Origin: CBDCGJ01 sp965216645
GTDB lineage: Bacteria > Pseudomonadota > Alphaproteobacteria > GCA-2731375
DNA length: 64,000 nucleotides
Assembly (NCBI GenBank): GCA_965216645.1
Contig: CBDCGJ010000028.1
Coordinates: forward strand, 62,001 to 126,000
Reading direction: 5' to 3'
A model generated the notes under the pieces. That model saw nothing but the letters and a program-made list of their open reading frames with translations, was not told the origin of the DNA and did no database searches. Position numbers and translations under genes: made by a program. Of the stretch, positions 49,679-57,874 are shown piece by piece (within the stretch, counting starts at the first letter, position 1; each line of letters opens with the position of its first letter).

Positions 49679-51298
49679 TTGAAGAAACTGATTGCGATCG
49701 CTGTACTTCTCGCCACCGCCGGTATCGGCTATTTCGTGTGGCAATCGCCGGAGCGGAATCCGGCCGCGCCGGTTTATCGCACCATGACGGTCGAGCGGGG
49801 GAAGTTGGTGTCGACGGTCAATGCTTCCGGTAGCCTGAACCCCGTCCAGACCATTCTCGTCGGCAGCCAGATATCGGGCAACATCCTGTCGATCGGCGCC
49901 GATTATAACGCCCGGGTCAAAGCCGGACAGGTCATCGCCCGCATCGACCCCGCCAAGATCGAAGCGCGGCGCGATCAGGCGCTCGCAGACCTTGCCGTGT
50001 CCCAAGCCGCGCTCGCCACGAAGCAGGCTAATCTGGCGCGGGTCAAGGCGGACATCGCCGGTGCCGAGGCGCAAGTCAACGTCCTGGCCGCGCAGGTGGC
50101 CGAGGCCCGATCCGCACTGGACGACCGCACCCGTGACCACAAACGCAAGCAGGCCTTGTCCAGCCGCAAAGTGATTTCCGACGCAGCGGTCGAAACCGCG
50201 CAAGCCAACTTGGATCAATCCCGTAGTCGTCTAACGGCGGCGAAGTCCAGACTGGTGGCGCAACGCTCGACCCTAGCGGCGCAGAAGTCGGCGTTGGCGA
50301 TCGCGCGGAGCGAAATCAAGACCGCCGAAGCGCAGATCGAAAACCGCAAGGCCGCGCTTAAATCCGTCGATGTCGACCTGGGCTATACCTATATCCGCTC
50401 GCCGGTGGACGGCGTCGTGATCGACCGCAATGTCGATGTCGGTCAAACCGTTGCCGCCAGTCTACAGGCGCCAGTTCTGTTCACCATCGCCCAGAGCCTG
50501 GACAATATGCAGGTCGAGGTGAATGTGGACGAGGCCGATATCGGCCGAGTTCGGCCCGATATGACCGCGGCCTTCACGGTCGACGCCTTTCCGAACCGGA
50601 AGTTCGCGGCCAAGGTCGAGCAAATCCGCCTGCAGCCGACCACGCAGCAAAATGTCGTCACCTACACGGTCGTCCTGAATGTCGAGAACCGCGAACGGCT
50701 GCTGTTGCCCGGCATGACGGCGAATGTGGAAATCGTCACCCAGGAACGCAACGACGTGCTGAAGGTGTCCAACGCGGCTCTGCGCTTCAAACCGCCGGCG
50801 GCGGCGCGCAACGCGCAGGACTCCACCGGCGGCGGAAATGCCGCGGGCGAGCGGGCGCGGCGAACCATCGCGTTTTTGAGCGAACAATTGTCCCTCACCC
50901 CGGACCAGCGGCAGCAACTCATCGGTTTCTTCACCGACGCGCGGGACGAAATCGTCGCCCTTCGCGCCGGCGGGGCCGCGGGTGCGGACTTCCGGGACGC
51001 GGTGGCGAAAATCCGCAAGCAGATCGGCCAATCGATCCCGACGATCCTGACTGGCGCGCAGCTTGAGAAATACCGGGAGATCGTCGCTCGGCGGAACGCG
51101 AACCCGGTGCGGCGCGCCCAAGTCTGGATCGTCGGCGATGACAAATCCCTTACGCCGGCCACCGTGTGGATCGGCGCCAGCGACGGCAACTTCACCGAAG
51201 TGGTCCGCGGCGATCTTGAAGAAGGGCAGAAGGCAGCCACCGGCGTCGAGAAAACGCGGGACCGCAAGACGGGCGGTCTGTTCGGTCTCAGGTTCTAG
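49679..51298 (+). CDS. MacA-like periplasmic adaptor with a Spy/CpxP-like insert
   Basis: 539-aa membrane-fusion protein starting at a TTG with GAGGCAGG upstream. An N-terminal anchor (about 5-22) is followed by the biotinyl-lipoyl-like half GSLNPVQTILVGSQISGNIL, a long alpha-hairpin (about 95-230, AQVAEARSALDDRTRDHKRK) and the barrel YIRSPVDGVVIDRNVDVG. At about 373-478 there is an extra segment with AERARRTIAFL-type helices and LSLTPDQRQQLIGFFTDARD, like the LTxxQ motif of Spy/CpxP chaperones, and the membrane-proximal domain resumes at RRAQVWIVGDDKSLTPATVW. Works with the following ATPase and permease in efflux or lipoprotein export; 539 aa is much longer than classical MacA (about 370). 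Confidence 0.87.
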   Translation: MKKLIAIAVLLATAGIGYFVWQSPERNPAAPVYRTMTVERGKLVSTVNASGSLNPVQTILVGSQISGNILSIGADYNARVKAGQVIARIDPAKIEARRDQALADLAVSQAALATKQANLARVKADIAGAEAQVNVLAAQVAEARSALDDRTRDHKRKQALSSRKVISDAAVETAQANLDQSRSRLTAAKSRLVAQRSTLAAQKSALAIARSEIKTAEAQIENRKAALKSVDVDLGYTYIRSPVDGVVIDRNVDVGQTVAASLQAPVLFTIAQSLDNMQVEVNVDEADIGRVRPDMTAAFTVDAFPNRKFAAKVEQIRLQPTTQQNVVTYTVVLNVENRERLLLPGMTANVEIVTQERNDVLKVSNAALRFKPPAAARNAQDSTGGGNAAGERARRTIAFLSEQLSLTPDQRQQLIGFFTDARDEIVALRAGGAAGADFRDAVAKIRKQIGQSIPTILTGAQLEKYREIVARRNANPVRRAQVWIVGDDKSLTPATVWIGASDGNFTEVVRGDLEEGQKAATGVEKTRDRKTGGLFGLRF

Positions 51299-51299
51299 A

Positions 51300-52034
51300 T
51301 TGTCTCCTCCCGTTATTAAAACCCATGCGCTTTGCAAGGATTATCACCTGCAAGGCGGCATCGTGCATGCAGTCGTCGATGCGACATTGACGATCGAGGG
51401 CGGCGAATTCGTCTCTATCATGGGGACGTCCGGTTCAGGCAAATCGACTTTCCTTCATGTGATCGGTTGCCTCGACAGGCCGACCAGCGGCGAATATCTG
51501 TTCGACGGCATGGCGGCGGAAGCGCTGTCCGGCGACGATCGCGCGAAACTTCGTAACCGGCGCATTGGCTTCGTCTTTCAATCGTTCAACCTACTACCAA
51601 GGCTGACGGCGCTCGAAAATGTCGAGGTGCCGTTGATATACGGCAAGATGAAACCTCGGCGACGGCAGGCCGCAGCGGAAGAAGCGCTGGCGCTGGTCGG
51701 TTTGACCGACCGGATGGATCATTTACCGACACAATTGTCCGGCGGGCAGCAGCAACGCGTGGCCATCGCCCGCGCCTTGGTCAACAAGCCCAGCGTGATC
51801 CTGGCGGATGAGCCCACCGGCGCCCTCGACACCCAAACCGGCATCGAGATCATGGCCCTGCTGCAGGGCCTCAACGACGATGGCATCACGATCATGCTGG
51901 TGACTCATGAGCCGGACGTCGCGGACTTTACCAAGCGTATCGTCCGCTTCCGGGACGGTCGGATCGTCAGTGACGACGCCAATAGCGAACAGCGCAACGC
52001 GGTCCGGCTACTGGAACAGGCGGCGGCGTCATGA
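51300..52034 (+). CDS. MacB-type ABC transporter ATP-binding protein
   Basis: 244-aa ATPase. Walker A is MGTSGSGKSTFLHVIGCL, the Q loop is GFVFQSFNLLPRLTALENV, the signature is LSGGQQQRVAIARALVNKPS, and Walker B is VILADEPTGALDTQTG. The start is the TTG at 51300, directly after the adaptor stop. Belongs to the MacB/LolD/FtsE-like group. It overlaps the permease gene by 4 bases, forming a tripartite exporter with the adaptor. Substrates of such exporters are macrolides, siderophores, toxins or lipids. Confidence 0.93.
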   Translation: MSPPVIKTHALCKDYHLQGGIVHAVVDATLTIEGGEFVSIMGTSGSGKSTFLHVIGCLDRPTSGEYLFDGMAAEALSGDDRAKLRNRRIGFVFQSFNLLPRLTALENVEVPLIYGKMKPRRRQAAAEEALALVGLTDRMDHLPTQLSGGQQQRVAIARALVNKPSVILADEPTGALDTQTGIEIMALLQGLNDDGITIMLVTHEPDVADFTKRIVRFRDGRIVSDDANSEQRNAVRLLEQAAAS

Positions 52035-53263
52035 CCTTGACCGATTCCATTCGCGCGGCGGCAAAGTCGCTGACCTCCAACCTTCTGCGCAGCATTCTTA
52101 CGACGCTGGGCATCATTATCGGCGTCGGCGCGGTGATCGTCACCGTCGGGGTTGGCGCCGGGGCGGAAGCGCGGATGGAGGGGATCATCAAGAGCCTTGG
52201 CACCAACTTGATCTATGTGGTGCCGGGATCCGGCCGCGCCGGCGGCGCCCGTCTCGGCAGCGGTTCCCTCCCTTCGCTGACCGTAGCCGATGCCGAGGCG
52301 ATCCGCCGGGATATCGACGGCATCCAATACACGGTCCCCTCTGTGCGCGGCACACGCCAGGTCGTCTATGGCAACACCAACTGGTCCACGTCCATCTATG
52401 GCGTCACCGGCGAGGAGTTCCCCGCCCGAGACTGGACCGTCGATCATGGCCGAAGTTTCAACTCTCAGGAAGAGCAGCGCGCCGCCAAAGTTGCCCTCGT
52501 CGGCGCCACCTTGGTGGAGAAGCTGTTCGACAACCAGAGCCCGATAGGGACGACTATCCGCGTTCAGGGCATCCCGCTGAAAGTGATCGGCACGCTTCTG
52601 GAGAAAGGCGAAACGCCCCTGGGCCGAGATCAGGACGACGTCATCTTCGTGCCGCTGTCAACGGCGAAGAAGAGAATACTGGGCGGGCGCCGGTTTGCCG
52701 GCAATCGGGTTAGCTATATAACGGTGAAGGTGGAAGACGCGGACCGGCTATCCGACGTCGAAGCCGACATCACCGAACTACTACGTCAACGCCACAGCAT
52801 CCCGGTCGGCGGGCAAGACGACTTCCGCATCCGCAACTTGGCGGAGATGTTGAAGAAGCGCCAGGAGTCGTCCGAGGTCATGTCCCTGCTGCTGGGCGCC
52901 GTCGCCTCCATCTCCATGCTGGTGGGCGGCATTGGGATCATGAACATCATGCTGGTATCGGTGACGGAGCGAACCCGGGAGATCGGCGTGCGCATGGCCG
53001 TCGGCGCGACCGGCGGCGCCATTCTCTCTCAATTCCTAATCGAAAGCGTGCTGCTGTCGCTAGCCGGCGGCGTACTCGGCATCCTGCTCGGATTCTCCAG
53101 CGCGACGTTCGTTGCTGACTGGGTCAATGTGCCCATGCAGCTAAGGCCCGAAGCGGCGGTCATCGCCTTCCTCTTCGCCGGCATGATCGGCGTCTTCTTC
53201 GGCTACTACCCGGCCCGCCGCGCCGCCAGACTGGACCCGATCGAAGCGCTGCGGCACGAATGA
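52031..53263 (+). CDS. MacB-type ABC transporter permease
   Basis: 410-aa permease with one N-terminal membrane helix (LRSILTTLGIIIGVGAVIVT), a large periplasmic domain of about 230 residues, and three C-terminal helices (SISMLVGGIGIMNIMLVSVT onward; AGMIGVFFGYYPARRAARLD). The RTREIGVRMAVGAT loop and the ending RLDPIEALRHE are signatures of FtsX/MacB permeases. It is the last gene of the adaptor-ATPase-permease operon, separated by 4-base overlap. A hairpin-like GC-rich stretch follows the stop before the convergent SnoaL-like gene. Confidence 0.93.
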   Translation: MTLTDSIRAAAKSLTSNLLRSILTTLGIIIGVGAVIVTVGVGAGAEARMEGIIKSLGTNLIYVVPGSGRAGGARLGSGSLPSLTVADAEAIRRDIDGIQYTVPSVRGTRQVVYGNTNWSTSIYGVTGEEFPARDWTVDHGRSFNSQEEQRAAKVALVGATLVEKLFDNQSPIGTTIRVQGIPLKVIGTLLEKGETPLGRDQDDVIFVPLSTAKKRILGGRRFAGNRVSYITVKVEDADRLSDVEADITELLRQRHSIPVGGQDDFRIRNLAEMLKKRQESSEVMSLLLGAVASISMLVGGIGIMNIMLVSVTERTREIGVRMAVGATGGAILSQFLIESVLLSLAGGVLGILLGFSSATFVADWVNVPMQLRPEAAVIAFLFAGMIGVFFGYYPARRAARLDPIEALRHE

Positions 53264-53319
53264 CGACGCGGGCCGGGAGCATGGCTCCCGACCCGCGCCG
53301 GCTTAATGGCTTTTCGCTT

Positions 53320-53805
53320 TTACTTCGCTTTGAGTTGCTGGATCGCCGTCGCCCAATCCTCGATATGATAGGTGGTGACGATCTTGCCGTTTTCGACGGT
53401 GTGGATGTCGATCGACATGATCTCCCACCCCTTGCCCTTGCCGTCGATACCGAACATCGGTCCTTTCGGCGTGCCGGACGCGCGGCCGCGGACGATGACG
53501 CGATTGCCGCTGACGATCATTTCCTCGATCTTCCAGGTCATGTCCGGGATCAGCTGACCGAAGCCGATCATCTGTTTGACGAAGGTATCGCGAGACTTGG
53601 TCTTCCCGCTATAGTCGCCGATGCTCTGCCAATCCTCGGCAATAATGGCCTCCGCGGTCGCCGCCACATCCGCGCCGGACGTACGGGTCAATATCTTGGT
53701 GTAGAACGGTTCCACCACGGATTTCAGCGCATCGCTCGCATGGGCCGGCAAGGTCGAAACGGCAATTGCGGCGGCGGTCATTAATGCTATCGCTGTCTGT
53801 TTCAT
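53320..53805 (-). CDS. secreted SnoaL-like (NTF2-fold) protein
   Basis: 161-aa protein with a clear signal peptide, MKQTAIALMTAAAIAVSTLP, cleaved around AHA-SD, followed by a SnoaL-like core (SVVEPFYTKILTRTSGADVA, EAIIAEDWQSIGDYSG, IVTTYHIEDWATAIQQL). The start at 53805 has GAGGAG upstream. It resembles ester cyclase/polyketide cyclase-like proteins exported to the periplasm. It is divergent from a LysR-type gene that is likely its regulator. Substrate unknown. Confidence 0.84.
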   Translation of the reverse strand: MKQTAIALMTAAAIAVSTLPAHASDALKSVVEPFYTKILTRTSGADVAATAEAIIAEDWQSIGDYSGKTKSRDTFVKQMIGFGQLIPDMTWKIEEMIVSGNRVIVRGRASGTPKGPMFGIDGKGKGWEIMSIDIHTVENGKIVTTYHIEDWATAIQQLKAK

Positions 53806-53925
53806 GTCTAAAAACTCCTCATCAATCTCGATTTGCGTCAATCAACCTGCATGCGGTGTGGCTGCAGTGGATGAAAGATAATGACTTCACGCGAATCCAA
53901 TAATATGGGATAATTCATTTTTAGA

Positions 53926-53942
53926 ATTCGATGTAATCGAAT
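53926..53942. promoter_or_regulatory. LysR-type operator candidate at the regulator start codon
   Basis: ATTCGAT (53926-53932), 3-base spacer, ATCGAAT (53936-53942): a perfect 7-bp inverted repeat containing a T-N11-A core, immediately before the ATG at 53944. Fits a LysR-type binding site controlling the regulator and possibly the divergent SnoaL-like gene. Confidence 0.55.
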
Positions 53943-53943
53943 A

Positions 53944-54855
53944 ATGCTCGATCACCTCCGGCAACTGGCGATCTTTGCGAAAGTGGTGGAAACAGGCTCG
54001 TTTCGTGCCGCCGCACAGATCTTGACACTCTCCCCCTCGGTGGTCAGCCATCACATCTCTAAGCTAGAGGAAAATCTGGGTGTCGCGCTGCTTTACCGCT
54101 CGACGCGCAAGCTTTCCCTCACCGAAGACGGCGCAAGGCTTTTGGAATCGGTGCAAGCGATGGTTGCGGCGGCCGAAACCGGTCTCGACTGTATCAACGC
54201 GGCATCGCCCGAGCCGGCGGGTCGGCTGCGGGTCACGGCGCCCGCCGTTCTGGCGCATTCCGGCTTGATCGACGATATCGTGGCTTTCGCAACGGCCTAT
54301 CCGCAGGTCGAACTCGACATCAGCTTCACGGACGTGCGCCGCGATATCATTGGCGAGGGCATCGATTTGGCGATCCGCATGGGCTGGCTGGAGGACAGCG
54401 CCCTGATGGCAAGGAAAGTCACCACCGTCGACCGCCTTTTACTGACCACGCCTGCTTATCTTGAGGGACAAGATCTCCCGGAGACGCCGCGGGATCTGGA
54501 AAACTGGCAGTTCCTTCATCTCAGCAATGTCGGGCGGCGCTTCGCATTCGAAAACGAATCCGGAGAGCGCATCGATGTCAAACCGAATGCTCGGGTTGTG
54601 GTGGATGACGCGATCGCCCTTTACAGGTTGGTGCGCGGCGGTTTCGGTGTGGGCACCATACCCGGATTCCTCGCCGCCGACGATCTGGCGGCGGGCAAGC
54701 TCGTTCGTCTCCTGCCGGATTGGCGGCCGCAACCCCTCGGCATCTACGCCGTCTGGCCCCCCAACGCCCCCCGCGACAGCCTCACCGCCCGGTTCGTTCG
54801 GTATCTGGGCAAGGGGTCGACGGACAGAGATGCGTCAAATCACCGTTCTTTGTAA
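53944..54855 (+). CDS. LysR family transcriptional regulator
   Basis: 303-aa regulator. The N-terminal winged HTH (about 1-65) contains LAIFAKVVETGSFRAAAQIL, TLSPSVVSHHISKLEENLGV and LLYRSTRKLSLTEDGARLLE. The C-terminal effector domain (about 90-295) has LRVTAPAVLAHSGLIDDIVA and DLAIRMGWLEDSALMARKV. It belongs to the large CrgA/DsdC-like LysR branch. Divergent from the secreted SnoaL-like gene, its probable target. The inducer is unknown. Confidence 0.9.
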   Translation: MLDHLRQLAIFAKVVETGSFRAAAQILTLSPSVVSHHISKLEENLGVALLYRSTRKLSLTEDGARLLESVQAMVAAAETGLDCINAASPEPAGRLRVTAPAVLAHSGLIDDIVAFATAYPQVELDISFTDVRRDIIGEGIDLAIRMGWLEDSALMARKVTTVDRLLLTTPAYLEGQDLPETPRDLENWQFLHLSNVGRRFAFENESGERIDVKPNARVVVDDAIALYRLVRGGFGVGTIPGFLAADDLAAGKLVRLLPDWRPQPLGIYAVWPPNAPRDSLTARFVRYLGKGSTDRDASNHRSL

Positions 54856-54890
54856 GATCCCGGCACAACTCCCGCCGCCGCTTCACTCTC

Positions 54891-54919
54891 TTGACTAGCA
54901 ATTAAAATTAGACGATTCT
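54891..54919 (+). promoter_or_regulatory. sigma70-type promoter candidate for the Ltp-repeat gene
   Basis: TTGACT (54891-54896), a 17-base spacer and GATTCT (54914-54919), in the AT-rich spacer 54 bases before the ATG at 54973. The -10 is poor, so this is only a candidate. Confidence 0.35.
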
Positions 54920-54972
54920 AACACAATAGTGCAGGCCATCTAAGTGAATTTAACTATGGGAGACTATTTGGC

Positions 54973-55356
54973 ATGACAAAATTTATTCGTGTAACCGTCT
55001 TAACCTACGCCATATTGGGCGCTTCGATCGCTTTGGCTCAAGATTTGTCCGGTCCGCAGAAAAACGCCGTCAGGTCTGCAAATCAATATCTGAAAATTTC
55101 TGGGTTTTCTCGAACCGGTCTCATTGATCAACTGTCCTCTTCATACGGAGACGGATACAGCGTTGCCGACGCTACTGCGGCCGTGGATAGCCTGTCTATT
55201 GACTGGAATGTTCAGGCGGTGAGATCCGCAAAACAGTATTTAAAAATGATGGGATTTTCGTGCAATGGGCTCATCAACCAGCTGTCATCGGACGCTGGTG
55301 ATAAATATACAAGAAGTCAGGCCACTTACGGAGCACAGCAAGCCGGAGCCTGTTGA
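54973..55356 (+). CDS. secreted protein with two Ltp repeats
   Basis: 127-aa protein with a signal peptide, MTKFIRVTVLTYAILGASIA, cleaved near LA-QD, and no lipobox Cys. The mature part has two Ltp-type repeats of about 48 residues: first ANQYLKISGFSRTGLIDQLS and DSLSIDWN, second AKQYLKMMGFSCNGLINQLS and QATYGAQQAGAC. This helix-turn-helix repeat is known from Ltp lipoproteins, including the superinfection-exclusion protein of Streptococcus phage TP-J34, and from actinobacterial and firmicute proteins. The gene is AT-richer than its surroundings. A defence role against phage DNA entry is inferred from the family; other cell-surface roles are possible. Confidence 0.8.
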   Translation: MTKFIRVTVLTYAILGASIALAQDLSGPQKNAVRSANQYLKISGFSRTGLIDQLSSSYGDGYSVADATAAVDSLSIDWNVQAVRSAKQYLKMMGFSCNGLINQLSSDAGDKYTRSQATYGAQQAGAC

Positions 55357-55662
55357 TCCTTGAGTTACTCCCGTCGCAACATGTGATCCATCCATTTCGG
55401 AATCACCCGCCATTCTTGCATCCGCAAGAATGCTGGTATTCGCGGACAGCGATGCGATCAATCCTGATCGAGAATCAAAGATCGATTGCCGCGTAAACCG
55501 CATTCTTCACAGTCGACTAAGAGAACATTATTTACAGATAAAAATACGACACGTATGAGTATTACACTTCATTTCAGACAACGCACTAGTTACGCGCCAA
55601 TAGGCAAACTCCGGTATCTTACTGAATGCAGTATCAAATATCCGGTACTTCTACGAGAAAAA
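55357..55662. other. AT-richer intergenic region between the Ltp gene and tRNA-Thr
   Basis: About 306 bases without a credible gene. It contains one perfect hairpin, CATTCTTGC (55411-55419) with GCAAGAATG (55424-55432) and a 4-base loop, that is not followed by a T run. Short open frames are present but lack ribosome binding sites. Composition and position next to a tRNA gene would suit an old insertion point, but no integrase or attachment repeat is visible. Confidence 0.4.
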
Positions 55663-55737
55663 TGGTGCCGCGGAGGTGAATTGAACACCCGACCCCGCCC
55701 TTACCAAGGGCGTGCTCTACCCCTGAGCTACCGCGGC
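55663..55737 (-). tRNA. tRNA-Thr(GGT)
   Basis: Minus-strand 75-nt cloverleaf including an encoded CCA (plus-strand TGG at 55663). The acceptor stem GCCGCGG pairs with CCGCGGC, discriminator A. The D arm is GCTC/GAGC, the anticodon stem is CGCCC/GGGCG with loop TTGGTAA, and the T arm contains GTTCAATTC. The anticodon GGT (plus-strand 55703-55705) reads ACC/ACU threonine codons. Confidence 0.95.
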
Positions 55738-55845
55738 CCAGAGCTGTCCGGCGGTATGCCACAAGGGGGCGCTTGACGCAAGCGGGCTGTCGGCGCTAAA
55801 CCGCGCCGGGAAAGACCTTATTGTCACCATATTCCGTTGCCATCC

Positions 55846-56019
55846 ATGGGCGAGACGAAATCGGATCGAGAAGCCGAACGGCAACGCCGCTTGGCCGAAC
55901 AGCTGCGGCGAAACCTGCATCGCCGCAAGGATCAGGCGCGTCAGCGCGGCGAAGGAGCGGACGACAATGGCGATAGCAAGGATCAAGGGTCGGATGGGTC
56001 GGATGGATCGAACGACTGA
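55846..56019 (+). CDS. small conserved basic protein upstream of murA
   Basis: 57-aa protein MGETKSDREAERQRRLAEQL continuing RRNLHRRKDQARQR, then an acidic Asp/Ser/Gly tail. It is highly charged and probably helical in its first half. Similar short Arg/Lys-rich proteins lie immediately upstream of murA in many Rhodospirillales-like genomes. No function is known; nucleic-acid binding is conceivable from the charge. The ribosome binding site is weak, so the start is uncertain. Confidence 0.65.
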   Translation: MGETKSDREAERQRRLAEQLRRNLHRRKDQARQRGEGADDNGDSKDQGSDGSDGSND

Positions 56020-56135
56020 CGCCTTCGTCCGTGTAAAAACCCCGGTTTTCGGCGTTTTCATCGATTGTGCAATGCGGTAAATAGGATCAGCCTCCGGCCG
56101 CCGGCGACGGTTGGGCGCATCGAACGGAATAGATC

Positions 56136-57395
56136 ATGGACAGAATTCGTATTCGCGGCGGCCGTCCGCTGCAGGGAGCCATTCGGATCAGCGGCGCGAA
56201 AAACGCGGCGCTGCCGCTGATGACGGCCTGCCTGCTGACCGACGATAACGTGGTCCTGCATAACCTGCCTCAATTGGTCGATATTTCGACCATGATGGCC
56301 TTATTGCGCCAACATGGTGTCGCTGTCGGCGACGAGGAAGGCCCCGTGACCTTCAATGCCGCGGGCGTCAATAACACTACGGCGCCCTATGACATCGTCC
56401 GCAAAATGCGGGCCTCGGTGCTGGTCCTAGGCCCCCTGCTCGCCCGCTACGGACGGGCCGAGGTGTCCTTGCCCGGTGGTTGCGCCATCGGCAGCCGGCC
56501 AGTGGATTATCACATCCGCGGCCTCGAGCAGCTCGGCGCGGAAGTCGATATCGTCGACGGCTATCTGCATGCGCGGGCACCCAAGGGGCTTCGCGGCGGT
56601 GCCATCCAGTTTCCCCGCGTCTCCGTCGGTGCGACGGAAAATCTGCTCATGGCCGCTGTCTTGGCGAAGGGCGATACCGTACTGGAAAACGCCGCCCGGG
56701 AACCGGAAGTCACCGACTTGGCAAATTGCCTGATCGCGATGGGTGCGAAAATCGAGGGGATCGGCAGCGACACCCTGCAAATTCAAGGCGTCGACCGTCT
56801 GCACGGCGCCGACTATACCGTCTTGCCGGATCGGGTGGAAACCGCGACCTATTTAATGGCGGCGGCGATCACCGGCGGCGACGTCGACTTGCAGGGCGCC
56901 GATCCGGATCTGATGGACGCCGCAATCGCAACGCTCACGGATGCCGGCGTCGAGATTACCGCGATCGAAAACGGCTTGAATGTACGCCGCAACGGTAGCC
57001 GTTTGCAGGCGACCGACGTAACCACACAACCCTATCCGGGATTCCCGACCGATATGCAGGCGCAAATCATGGCGTTGCTGACCCTGGCCGACGGAGCCTC
57101 CGTGATCACCGAAACGATTTTCGAAAATCGTTTCATGCATGTCCCGGAACTGACCCGGCTCGGCGCCGACATCCAGATCAAGGGCACCAATGCCGTGGTC
57201 CGCGGTGTCGACAGCCTGAAGGGCGCGCAAGTGATGGCGACCGACCTGCGTGCCAGCGTCTCGCTGGTGCTGGCCGGACTTGCGGCGGAGGGCGAGACCT
57301 TGATAAACCGGGTCTACCATCTCGACCGAGGTTATGAGCGGCTTGAGGAAAAGCTCAGCGCCTGCGGGGCGGACGTGATCAGGCTGGAGGGATAG
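56136..57395 (+). CDS. murA: UDP-N-acetylglucosamine 1-carboxyvinyltransferase
   Basis: 419-aa enzyme catalysing the first committed step of peptidoglycan synthesis, transfer of enolpyruvate from PEP to UDP-GlcNAc. The N-terminus MDRIRIRGGRPLQGAIRISG and AKNAALPLMTACLL (with K22-N23) match. The catalytic loop Cys lies in SLPGGCAIGSRPVDYHIRGL, so it is the fosfomycin-sensitive type with Cys, and TEMAALTLA-like SVIxETIFENRFMHVPELTR is conserved. Length is typical (419). It is followed by DUF2948, hisG and hisD in a run typical of alphaproteobacteria. Confidence 0.97.
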   Translation: MDRIRIRGGRPLQGAIRISGAKNAALPLMTACLLTDDNVVLHNLPQLVDISTMMALLRQHGVAVGDEEGPVTFNAAGVNNTTAPYDIVRKMRASVLVLGPLLARYGRAEVSLPGGCAIGSRPVDYHIRGLEQLGAEVDIVDGYLHARAPKGLRGGAIQFPRVSVGATENLLMAAVLAKGDTVLENAAREPEVTDLANCLIAMGAKIEGIGSDTLQIQGVDRLHGADYTVLPDRVETATYLMAAAITGGDVDLQGADPDLMDAAIATLTDAGVEITAIENGLNVRRNGSRLQATDVTTQPYPGFPTDMQAQIMALLTLADGASVITETIFENRFMHVPELTRLGADIQIKGTNAVVRGVDSLKGAQVMATDLRASVSLVLAGLAAEGETLINRVYHLDRGYERLEEKLSACGADVIRLEG

Positions 57396-57399
57396 CGCG

Positions 57400-57852
57400 G
57401 TGGCGAGCCAACCGTTGAAACTGATGGCCCAGGATGAGGAGGGCCTGGCGGTCATTTCCGCCTGCTTGCAGGACGCGCTCTGCCAACTGCGCGACATGCG
57501 CTACAACCGCAAGCAACGCCGCTTCTTCATCATGTTCAGCCGCTACAAATGGGAAGAAGACGGCAGCCGCCGGAATGACGGCAATCGGGTCCGCGCCGGC
57601 CTGCATTTCGAGGACGTATTGCGGGTCCGCACCCAAGGGATCGCCCAGGACGATATCGACGGGTTGCTGGATCTGTTGGCGGTCACGGCCAAACCGGCCG
57701 AACACGGATTCGATATCACATTGGTCCTGGCCGGCGGCGGAGCCGTGCGTCTGGAGGCGGAATGCGTCGAAGCCTATCTGGCGGATGTCGGCGCCGAGTG
57801 GGAGGCAAAGCGCCGACCCGATCATCAGCTCGACACCGCATCGGATCAGTGA
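57400..57852 (+). CDS. DUF2948 family protein
   Basis: 150-aa protein starting at a GTG 4 bases after the murA stop (MASQPLKLMAQDEEGLAVIS). Contains LCQLRDMRYNRKQRRFFIMF and the GAVRLEAECVEAYLADVGAE end typical of DUF2948, which is almost confined to alphaproteobacteria and nearly always lies between murA and hisD/hisG. No membrane segments. Function unknown. Confidence 0.9.
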   Translation: MASQPLKLMAQDEEGLAVISACLQDALCQLRDMRYNRKQRRFFIMFSRYKWEEDGSRRNDGNRVRAGLHFEDVLRVRTQGIAQDDIDGLLDLLAVTAKPAEHGFDITLVLAGGGAVRLEAECVEAYLADVGAEWEAKRRPDHQLDTASDQ

Positions 57853-57874
57853 GCGAGAAGGCGGACCGACCGAC

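Noticed and set aside
55663..55737. tRNA-Thr as an integration site for a genomic island carrying the Ltp gene
   Set aside because: No integrase and no direct repeat of the tRNA 3' end is visible on either side.
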